From assembly GCA_020348625.1 (NCBI GenBank), contig CP070752.1, forward strand, positions 1,328,582 through 1,338,993: a DNA stretch of 10,412 nt. The letters run 5' to 3'. Under the pieces are notes generated by a model that saw nothing but the letters and a program-made list of their open reading frames with translations, did no database searches and was not told the DNA's origin. Made by a program: the position numbers and the translations under genes. The stretch is from Deltaproteobacteria bacterium (GTDB taxonomy: Bacteria > Desulfobacterota > DSM-4660 > Desulfatiglandales > B25-G16). Below, one piece after another: positions 1-6,005 of the stretch (position 1 is its first letter; every line of letters begins with the position of its first letter).

Positions 1-278
1 CCCGGCTCGGCCTCGTACGTGCTTTCGAGTTCACCCTGGCAAAAGCTCTTGACGCTAGCGACGGTTGAAACGAATGGGTAAACGGTAACGTCGTAATCGG
101 GCATACCCCTTCGCAAGAAATCTGCCATGAAAGCGGATACCCTATAACCATAGGCCAATGGATCGCTGACCCCCCATCTCCATGTTTTTTTCTGGGCTAC
201 TGCACTGCCAGGTAAAGCAAATGCCGATACTAACACCACAGCCAATGCTAAAACCAATGCTAACCTAACCTTCTTCAT
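1..278 (-). CDS. TAXI-type TRAP transporter solute-binding protein, N-terminal part (runs off left edge)
   Basis: An open frame of 92 codons starts at ATG 278 and runs off the window without a stop. A textbook Shine-Dalgarno (AAGGAGGG, 290-283) lies 4-5 nt upstream, so the start is secure. Residues 1-28 form a Sec signal peptide: MKK, a hydrophobic core rich in L, A and V, then cleavage probably after AVA at residue 28. The mature part begins TWRWGVSDPLAYGYRVSAF and continues to VYPFVSTVASVKSFCQGELE. This resembles the start of TAXI (TRAP-associated extracytoplasmic immunogenic) proteins, where a Gly-rich ligand loop is followed by a Ser/Thr-Ala/Gly-Ser-Val-x-x-(Leu/Phe) helix. The usual GTGG-type loop is weak here, so another periplasmic binding family is possible. 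The product should sit in the periplasm and deliver a small organic acid to a TRAP permease; no permease gene is in view. It is co-directional with the catabolic run but separated from it by about 1.2 kb, so it probably has its own promoter. Confidence 0.65.
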   Translation of the reverse strand, partial: MKKVRLALVLALAVVLVSAFALPGSAVAQKKTWRWGVSDPLAYGYRVSAFMADFLRRGMPDYDVTVYPFVSTVASVKSFCQGELESTYEAEP

Positions 279-282
279 TTTT

Positions 283-290
283 CCCTCCTT
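283..290 (-). promoter_or_regulatory. Strong ribosome binding site of the binding-protein gene
   Basis: AAGGAGGG on the minus strand is separated from ATG 278 by AAAA. It matches the anti-Shine-Dalgarno almost perfectly and fixes the start of the secreted protein. Confidence 0.8.
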
Positions 291-314
291 TTACTTTATT
301 CCTGATTGAGCATT

Positions 315-341
315 TTAGCAACCCGAACTATCTGCACCCAT
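315..341 (-). CDS. Possible 8-codon leader ORF (MGADSSGC) upstream of the binding-protein gene
   Basis: ATG at 341 opens an eight-codon frame, MGADSSGC, ending with TAA at 317-315, 36 bp before the ATG of the binding-protein gene. Directly upstream is AAAGGAGGTGA (357-347), a near-complete anti-Shine-Dalgarno match whose GGAGG core lies 8 nt from the ATG. An in-frame ATG at 347 is too close to that site to be used. Such strong initiation before a tiny frame in a 5' leader suggests translational coupling or a leader peptide. No run of one regulatory amino acid and no clear attenuator hairpin is visible. Expression is not proven; the site could be chance or a relic of a lost gene. Confidence 0.35.
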   Translation of the reverse strand: MGADSSGC

Positions 342-748
342 AAGCATCACCTCCTTTGCCACTTTAGGAAAACAGAACGTGAATGCTCGCCAGTTATAAG
401 GGCAATGAGAATGATACGAAGTCTCATCTCAAATCTTGCGTGAAGAATCGGTCTCGAGAAATCCCAAAAATAGGCTTTCGGAAACGTTGCCTTTCTCACA
501 CATGAATTCCACAGTTTCGAAACTACTGCTCAGCCCTAATTTATCACTAGAAGATGGGTGGTTTCAATCCGGTGATTTACTCAAAAGCAAAAAGAAACAC
601 CTACCTGTGAATGGGAATCCTCCTGATTTGTTTTTTAATCACCATAGGTTTTGGGGGAAAATACCCAGACAAAAGTAGGAAAGCCGGTCAATAGCGGAAA
701 TGAAACGTTATCCTTTCAATTGGCAGCAAAATGACTTAGCTGGTGGGC
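342..748. other. Intergenic stretch without a convincing gene
   Basis: Apart from the leader-ORF Shine-Dalgarno at 347-357, I see no supported gene. An 80-codon plus-strand frame (436-678) needs a TTG start without a ribosome binding site and resembles no family I know. TATAAC on the minus strand near 393-398 could be a -10 element for the binding-protein transcript, but I cannot find a matching -35 at 16-18 bp. The left end of the adjacent IS remnant should lie in the right half of this stretch; I cannot recognise its hairpin. Confidence 0.5.
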
Positions 749-1150
749 ATGGCTATAAGACGAGCAGCCCATGCCGTATATGACATGAGGTACCATATAG
801 TGTAGGCCCCAAATACCGCAAATGGATAGTGAGAAGAGAATTCAGGGATCCTGCTCCCAATGCACGAAAGAGATCGCAATAAGCAATGAGTTTGAGATAG
901 AAGAGTTGCAGATGGCAGAAGATCAGGTAAATATGTTCTTGGGATTCCCACCGAAATATTCGATACCCACTGTTGTGAAGCGGCTGAAGGGGGATCCACG
1001 CGAGTAATATATCAGACGTATCCCGAAGTGAAAAGGGAATTGTGGGGATGAAAATGCTAGGAAGATGGATACCTTGCCTGCACCGTTGGCGGAAAAGTGA
1101 TCAAAGGCATGATCAAGAGATACACAAACTATCGTAAGGATCACGGGTGA
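749..1150 (+). pseudogene. Decayed IS200/IS605-family TnpA (HUH Y1 transposase) remnant
   Basis: Stitching the plus-strand frames together gives a full-length TnpA of about 134 codons. It starts at ATG 749 with MAIRRAAHAVYDMRYHIV, then a TAG at 803 where the family has Trp, then APKYRKW in another frame near 808. Next come FEIEELQMAEDQVNMFLGFP and PKYSIPTVVKRLKG (about 888-995). Back in the first frame, TYPEVKRELWG (1016-1048) is followed by TGA at 1049, TAG at 1058, then EDGYLACTVGGKVIKGMIKR and the terminal TGA at 1148-1150. This follows the IS200/IS605 TnpA consensus from end to end. There are three internal stops and at least three frame changes. The HUH motif, normally DHVH in this family, reads DQVN, so both metal-binding histidines are lost. 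A Tyr that could be the catalytic one remains in KRYTNY. No tnpB or accessory gene is nearby. The copy is dead and old. Confidence 0.88.
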
Positions 1151-1452
1151 ACTCCCCAACAATTAGATCTTTTCCAAAGCCCCGGATTTCAATGCGAGGT
1201 TCTTTAATAGGCTGTTTGTTTTGCCCCAGCTAGAACGATAAAGCAAGGCACCAGTAGAAAGATCTCCACGATTCCTAATAAATGGTTTCGTTAACTGTGG
1301 CCTGCTCATTGCTTTCTGATTAATGTTGTTACTACACCAAAAAGAAATCATAGCCTTAATGAGACTTCGGCAGTGGCATCCTGTTTCCCTGTTTCTCTCT
1401 TGTCAATCATAAAGTTTAAAAAACAGGTTGCATATATGTGATAACCCGCTCG
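1151..1452. other. Non-coding stretch between the IS remnant and the aldolase gene
   Basis: I see no gene here; a 62-codon minus-strand frame (1163-1351) has no ribosome binding site and no family resemblance. CCCCG-(10 nt)-CGAGG at about 1183-1202 is a hairpin with one mismatch, lying about 30 bp after the transposase stop. It could be the decayed right end of the IS200/IS605 element. CCTGTTT at 1380-1386 and AAACAGG at 1420-1426 form a 7-bp inverted repeat with a long spacer. I could not find a classical intrinsic terminator for the minus-strand operon. Confidence 0.45.
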
Positions 1453-2343
1453 TTATAGGGCACCAATATCCTTGAATATCTTGGAAACTACCCTTTTTCC
1501 CTCTTCATCTAATTGCTGCTGAGGGGGTAGTGGAGGGCCCACGGGAAATCCCTGCATCTCCAATCCCGCTTTCACGCATGCAGCAAGAGAGTAGCGCTGG
1601 AAAGCCACGTTGAGGGGCCACAGTTTCTTTTGGAGCGCTAATGCCTCCTCCCACCTTTTCTGGCATGACAGCTCATAGAGGGCAATACTTTGCTCGGGGA
1701 TCAAGCACGCCGGGCCAGCCATCCACCCGACCCCGCCGAGCATGAGCACGAACACAGGCACATGAGCGGTAGCGCTGAAGATCTTAAATCGATCTTGCAG
1801 CGCGGTGACGATAGACATGAGCTTCCCGATATTCCCGGATGCGTCTTTGAGATAACCGATATTCGCCTCTTCTGCGAGCTGTTGCAAGGTGTCAACGGTA
1901 AAGTCCCACATGGCGAATTTGGGGTTGGTATAGAGCACCACGGGGCACGAAACCGCTCGTGCTACAGATCGAAAATGAGCAACTACCTGCTGTTGGTCAC
2001 TGATGGGGAAATAGCTCGGCAGGACCACAAGTATGCCGTCTACCCCGCTACGCTCCGTTTCGATAGCCTCGCGGACGGCACCGTGCGTGGTCATGTTGTT
2101 GACACCCGCAACTACTGGCACGCGCCCCGCAGCGGCCTCTACCACTACTTCCACGACACGTTGTTTCATCGGCCAGTCCAGATAAGCCCCTTCTCCGGTG
2201 CTCCCTAAAGGGGTCAGGCCGTGCACACCCTTTGAGATGAGGTGGTTCACCAGGTCGCGGAGCACATCATCCTTGAGGTCGCCTGATTCATCAACAGGTG
2301 TCACGAGATACGGGTAGATCCCTGAAAACTCTTTTGCTGGCAT
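1453..2343 (-). CDS. DapA/NanA-family class I (Schiff-base) aldolase
   Basis: This is a 296-residue protein, the normal length for the DHDPS/N-acetylneuraminate lyase family of cytoplasmic TIM barrels that make or cleave 2-oxoacid aldols through a lysine imine. The carboxylate loop LGSTGEG lies at residues 46-52, the conserved Tyr is in VVLYTNP (Tyr138) and the Schiff-base Lys is in YLKDASGN (Lys166). In true DHDPS the Tyr loop continues to an Arg that binds the dicarboxylate. Here the loop reads YTNPKFAM with no Arg, so lysine biosynthesis is unlikely and a catabolic pyruvate-releasing aldolase or lyase is more likely. ATG 2343 is chosen because GGAGGGAG sits right before it. ATG 2346 is too close to that site, and an upstream TTG (2367) would put the site inside the gene. 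It is the last gene of the run, 126 bp after sdhB. The exact substrate cannot be told. Confidence 0.88.
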   Translation of the reverse strand: MPAKEFSGIYPYLVTPVDESGDLKDDVLRDLVNHLISKGVHGLTPLGSTGEGAYLDWPMKQRVVEVVVEAAAGRVPVVAGVNNMTTHGAVREAIETERSGVDGILVVLPSYFPISDQQQVVAHFRSVARAVSCPVVLYTNPKFAMWDFTVDTLQQLAEEANIGYLKDASGNIGKLMSIVTALQDRFKIFSATAHVPVFVLMLGGVGWMAGPACLIPEQSIALYELSCQKRWEEALALQKKLWPLNVAFQRYSLAACVKAGLEMQGFPVGPPLPPQQQLDEEGKRVVSKIFKDIGAL

Positions 2344-2346
2344 CAT

Positions 2347-2354
2347 CTCCCTCC
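2347..2354 (-). promoter_or_regulatory. Ribosome binding site deciding the aldolase start
   Basis: GGAGGGAG on the minus strand precedes ATG-ATG. Its GGAGG core is 3 nt from the first ATG (2346) and 6 nt from the second (2343), so the second is the better start. Confidence 0.6.
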
Positions 2355-2469
2355 AACCATTGCTCAAAACCCATCAGGTCCCAAAACCGCCCCGGTCTCT
2401 ATACACAACCTCCGCACCGTACTGGTTATTTCCTCTCTTACGCCCATATGGGTTTCTTCTTCAAGCAGA

Positions 2470-3198
2470 TCATTTCTCGACCCCTGATCTGAATCTGTCG
2501 GCCTTCGCCAGGGCGATAAAATGAGCCACATCGATCTCCTTGGGGCAAACAAAGGAACAGGCCATGGAGGTATGACATCGATAGACGCCCTGCTCGCTGT
2601 AAAGGAGTTCCAATCGCTCCTCTCTCGCCTGTTCTCTGGGGTCCATCAAGCGAATGATACTGGCCAGGAGCGCATTGGGGCCCAGGAAATTCCTTTGACT
2701 GCTGATGCATGCCTCGGCGCAGCAGAAGCAGTTGATACACCGGGTGGCTTCCACATACCGTTCCAATTCACGTGGAGATATCCGGTACTCACTCTCTTCA
2801 GCCGACCGGGGCGAGGGATCGATGATGTAGGGTTTGGCCTTATTAACCCTTTCATAGGCCTTGTTAAAGTCTACAATGAGATCCCGCACAACGGGCGCGA
2901 TGGTCAAGGGCTCTATCCTAAAGGTGGTGCCCCCGAACTGTTCAATCGCATTTTCCACAAGTAGCTCGCAGGCAAGCAGTGGCTTCCCGTTTACCTTAAC
3001 TGCGCAGCTTCCACATTGAGCGTGTTCGCAGGATGAGTTCCAGACCAGGGTGGGATCTAGTTCATTGTTAATTCTACGGAATACATCGGTGAATCGAAGG
3101 ATCCGTCCGGCCTCTAGTTCATAATCCTGAACCCATGTCCTCTTGGTATCCGGATCGTAGCGCTTCACCTTCAAGGTAATCCTATAGACCCGAGACAT
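2470..3198 (-). CDS. sdhB: Succinate dehydrogenase/fumarate reductase iron-sulfur subunit
   Basis: This 242-residue protein carries electrons between the SdhA flavin and the quinone site in the membrane anchor. The N-terminal [2Fe-2S] domain has Cys57, 62 and 65 in SCEHAQCGSC and Cys77 in LLAC, so all four ligands are cysteine (E. coli SdhB has Asp at the third). The C-terminal domain has CINCFCCAEAC (Cys154, 157, 160, 164) and CHTSMACSFVCP (Cys208, 214, 218). This is the usual set for one [4Fe-4S] and one [3Fe-4S] cluster. Cys164 is followed by Ile where most homologues have Pro. ATG 3198 is preferred: GGAG lies 9 nt upstream, whereas ATG 3213 (five residues longer) has a poor site. The gene starts 48 bp after sdhA and belongs to the same operon. 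The family assignment is firm; the direction of the reaction in vivo is not shown. Confidence 0.93.
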   Translation of the reverse strand: MSRVYRITLKVKRYDPDTKRTWVQDYELEAGRILRFTDVFRRINNELDPTLVWNSSCEHAQCGSCAVKVNGKPLLACELLVENAIEQFGGTTFRIEPLTIAPVVRDLIVDFNKAYERVNKAKPYIIDPSPRSAEESEYRISPRELERYVEATRCINCFCCAEACISSQRNFLGPNALLASIIRLMDPREQAREERLELLYSEQGVYRCHTSMACSFVCPKEIDVAHFIALAKADRFRSGVEK

Positions 3199-3246
3199 CG
3201 CCTCTCTCTCCATCCTGCACTATGATTCTCGGCAGCTTTTCTGTAC

Positions 3247-5043
3247 TTAATATTTCCTCTCGATCATGCCAAATTTTTCGCAATGCTCTCCCTTTGCCTC
3301 GAATAGGCTCATGTCAATGGGCCGTTTGCCAAGGCTCACCTGGCCGAACTCGCGCATAGAGGCTAGCGTATGATAGTTAAACTCGACCCTTCTTTTCGGG
3401 AAGTCTTCACGAAAGTGTGCGCCTCTCGACTCCTTTCTCTCTAACGCGGCCTGAGTCATGACCATGGAGACCGCTAACAGATTGTCTAACTCCCAGCGAT
3501 GTACGAGTTCCTGATTCATAGCCCAACTCCGGCTTGACACAGGCGCCCTATCAGCCCGATCTTTGAGTTCCTTTAATGCCTCTATGGTTTCGATGAGACC
3601 ATGTTCTACCCTGAAGATGCTTACCTTCTCTGTCATGATGGCTTGCATGGCCTCTCGGATCTGTCCCACACTCTCTTCCCCCTTTGTCTCCATGAATAGT
3701 GAGAACTGGGAGAAGGTCTTCTCTCCTGCATCTGACGGCAATTCACCCAGATCTTCCCCGAGGTAATCTCCGACCCTCTCTCCCACGAACTTTCCCATGG
3801 TGATAAGCTCCAGAATGGAGTTGCTGCCCAGACGGTTGAAACCGTGGAAACTTGCACACGCGCACTCCCCAATGGCAAAGAGACCGGGGATGATCTGCTT
3901 CGGGTCTTTTTGAACTTCCCCAAATTCGTTGGTGGGGATCCCCGCCATCTGGTAGTGATTGCTTGGTCGGACGGGGCAGAGTTCCTTTTTGGGATCGATG
4001 GCCACGAATTTTCTAAAAAAGCTTGTAACCTCTGGAATCTGCTCATCATGAATATAATCGGGCAGATGCCTCAAATCAATCCAAACATGCTGGATATTGT
4101 GATCGGGATTCAGGATACCTCTTCCCTCGCGAATCTCGGTTTCGATGGCCCGTGACACCAGATCGCGGGGGGCTAGCTCTTTCATCTTGGGCGCATACCG
4201 CTCCATGAAGCGTTCCATATCCTTGTTCCGCAGGATGGCGCCAACGGATCGTAGGGTCTCGCTGGCCAGAATACCGGGACCGACAATTCCTGTGGGGTGA
4301 AACTGGATGGCCTCGGGGTCCATAATAGGAAACCCTTCCCGGAGAATAAGGGCGAGCCCGTCTCCTGTGTTCTGTCGACAGTTTGTGGTGATTCTGAAGA
4401 CCTGGCCGTTGCCGCCTGTAGCAAAGACCGTGGCCTTTGATAGAATAGCCACAAACTCTCCCTCCTTTTCCATGAACACGATTGCGCCTATGCATCGGTG
4501 CCCATTGAAGATGAGTTCTGTGGCAATGCTTTGATTCAGGAAGGAGATACCCCCTTTCACGGCCTCTCCCCACACGGTATCCATAATACCCTTACCGGTC
4601 CGATCTGCTTCAAAAACTGCACGTCTTGCGGATGACTCTCCGAAGTTCAAGGTCATTCCGCCAAAGGTTCTCTTACTGAGTCTTCCATTCTCATCACGGC
4701 TAAAATGCATGCCATGATTCTCTAGCCATGCGATTTGACCCCATGAGGCGTCAACAATTTTCTTTATGATATTCTGATCTGCCGTGCAGTCAGAGCCCTT
4801 CCAAGTATCGAACATGTGATAGATTGGTTTGTCTATGGGATCCCTCGGGTCTACGGCTGCCATGCCCCCCTGGGCCGTAACCGTATGGGATTTCTGGGGG
4901 TGTGAGACCTTTGTCAAGGCCATAATGCGGGTTTCAGGTCTCCTCTCAAAGATCTCCGCAGCACAACGAAGACCAGCCCCCCCAGCACCGATAATAAGGA
5001 CGTCGCAATAGATGGTTGAAGAAATCTGTAGTGTGTTTCCCAT
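3247..5043 (-). CDS. sdhA: Succinate dehydrogenase/fumarate reductase flavoprotein subunit
   Basis: This 598-residue FAD subunit oxidises succinate, or reduces fumarate, on the cytoplasmic side. The dinucleotide fold is at residues 14-27 (DVLIIGAGGAGL). His53 in KSHTVTAQGG is the covalent flavin site. Active-site residues are all present by alignment with E. coli SdhA: His249 (FHPTGI), Ser261-Glu262 (for Thr-Glu), Arg293 (PRDLVSRAI, the proton-shuttle Arg), His363 (HYQMAGIPT) and Arg404 (FNRLGSNS). The C-terminal signature RKESRGAHFRED is intact. The loop after Glu262 reads TLRSVGA instead of the usual GCRGEGG, which may alter the flavin or substrate pocket. AGGA about 8 nt before ATG 5043 supports the start. 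The gene follows the fused anchor by 18 bp and precedes sdhB. Membership of the SQR/QFR family is certain; use of succinate itself is likely but not proven, given the neighbouring dicarboxylate genes. Confidence 0.95.
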   Translation of the reverse strand: MGNTLQISSTIYCDVLIIGAGGAGLRCAAEIFERRPETRIMALTKVSHPQKSHTVTAQGGMAAVDPRDPIDKPIYHMFDTWKGSDCTADQNIIKKIVDASWGQIAWLENHGMHFSRDENGRLSKRTFGGMTLNFGESSARRAVFEADRTGKGIMDTVWGEAVKGGISFLNQSIATELIFNGHRCIGAIVFMEKEGEFVAILSKATVFATGGNGQVFRITTNCRQNTGDGLALILREGFPIMDPEAIQFHPTGIVGPGILASETLRSVGAILRNKDMERFMERYAPKMKELAPRDLVSRAIETEIREGRGILNPDHNIQHVWIDLRHLPDYIHDEQIPEVTSFFRKFVAIDPKKELCPVRPSNHYQMAGIPTNEFGEVQKDPKQIIPGLFAIGECACASFHGFNRLGSNSILELITMGKFVGERVGDYLGEDLGELPSDAGEKTFSQFSLFMETKGEESVGQIREAMQAIMTEKVSIFRVEHGLIETIEALKELKDRADRAPVSSRSWAMNQELVHRWELDNLLAVSMVMTQAALERKESRGAHFREDFPKRRVEFNYHTLASMREFGQVSLGKRPIDMSLFEAKGEHCEKFGMIERKY

Positions 5044-5061
5044 CTGAGCTTCCTGTTCTCG

Positions 5062-5907
5062 TTAAACGATGAGCATCAGCCTTATTCCAACAGCTCCGAA
5101 TAACAACATGACGAGGATAACCACTGCGGCCAACCCCATTCGGAGATTTCGAGATTCAAGGTAGTCTTCTATGAAGGATACCAGGCCATAGCCGGCATGG
5201 TACAGGAGCACGACTATCAAGCTCATGTCGACTGCTTTGATAAAACTGTTTTGCATTCTCATCACTACGGTGTTCACATCGTGAGCCATTGCATAGTTCA
5301 GATGCATGAAGAGCATATGGGCGGGAATCATGATCAACAAATAGGCACCGGTGATCCTCTGGAACTTCCACAGCACTGAATGCTGAATTTCCCAGAGCTT
5401 TGATGCAACTCCATAAGCGAGGACCAAACCGGCAACAAGCATGGTCAACCAGAAGAAGACAGCTGATACGCTTTGATTGCCTATCAACATGAAAGCCGCC
5501 AAGAGCGCCGCATAGAGGATGGAAAGCCACAGGAGCCAGCGAATCATGGATTCATCATCCCTTCTCTCGAAGCTCTCGTACAGGATCAGCCTTCCGCCAT
5601 TGAGGGCATGGAAGATGACCGGAATTGCCAAGGCCCACTCGAGAATCCGGAAGAAGAAAAATCCGTAGAATTTCATCGTGGCATCGTAGCGGGGGGGCGT
5701 TGAGAGGGATAAGAGGGTATAGACATGAAACCACAGGTAGGCAACCAGCAAGAGTCCGGCGATTCGGTGGCACCAGGCGATGACAAAGGCCCATCCCCTG
5801 GTATCGGCGTAGGAGGAGAGGAAAGGTATACGGTTCAAGAGGCCTGAGACCGAGCGCTCAAGATCTTTTTCTATGCTCAACTCAAAACCCCAGCATGATA
5901 AGCCCAT
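5062..5907 (-). CDS. Fused SdhC-SdhD-type membrane anchor (cytochrome b) of the SDH complex
   Basis: This 281-residue hydrophobic protein appears to unite both anchor subunits of a type-A SQR. The first half is SdhC-like: HRIAG (His47-Arg48), His61 in helix 1, and FHALNGGR (His100) in helix 2, close to the SdhC heme motif H-x-x-N-G-x-R. The second half is SdhD-like: QRITGAYL (183-190), His197 and His202, then YHAGYGLVSFIEDYLES with His237 and the Asp248-Tyr249 pair seen in SdhD. I count seven membrane segments at roughly 40-66, 86-109, 122-143, 148-168, 184-204, 226-248 and 256-280. The fourth would be a linker between two three-helix units. The protein should bind heme b and quinone and hold SdhA/SdhB at the membrane. 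ATG 5907 has only a weak site (AGAGGT, 12 nt upstream). The gene lies 98 bp after the MmgE/PrpD gene and may also have its own promoter, which I could not identify. Confidence 0.88.
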   Translation of the reverse strand: MGLSCWGFELSIEKDLERSVSGLLNRIPFLSSYADTRGWAFVIAWCHRIAGLLLVAYLWFHVYTLLSLSTPPRYDATMKFYGFFFFRILEWALAIPVIFHALNGGRLILYESFERRDDESMIRWLLWLSILYAALLAAFMLIGNQSVSAVFFWLTMLVAGLVLAYGVASKLWEIQHSVLWKFQRITGAYLLIMIPAHMLFMHLNYAMAHDVNTVVMRMQNSFIKAVDMSLIVVLLYHAGYGLVSFIEDYLESRNLRMGLAAVVILVMLLFGAVGIRLMLIV

Positions 5908-6005
5908 ATTCTCACGGAGACCTCTTATTTTGATATCTTCCTCCCTGTCTTCGCAAAATCGTTGAGGAAAGGGGGATACCCATGTGGTGAGGTAATCTAG
6001 CGAGG

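Noticed and set aside
393..430. Sigma-70 promoter for the binding-protein gene (TATAAC with upstream TTGAGA)
   Set aside because: The spacing between the two hexamers is about 28 bp, too long; no better -35 was found at 16-18 bp.
436..678. 80-codon plus-strand frame
   Set aside because: It needs a TTG start with no ribosome binding site, resembles no family I can name, and lies in a stretch with IS decay; not called as a gene.
1163..1351. 62-codon minus-strand frame
   Set aside because: It has no Shine-Dalgarno and no recognisable motif, and it overlaps the likely decayed right end of the IS200/IS605 element.
1441..1456. ATAAC-(6 nt)-GTTAT hairpin at the aldolase stop as an intrinsic terminator
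   Set aside because: The stem is only 5 bp and AT-rich, and the T-run (T6) begins about 17 nt after it, so it does not meet the usual layout.
1690..2208. Long plus-strand frame of 172 codons
   Set aside because: It is an antisense shadow of the DapA-family aldolase gene, whose catalytic motifs are all in the minus-strand frame.
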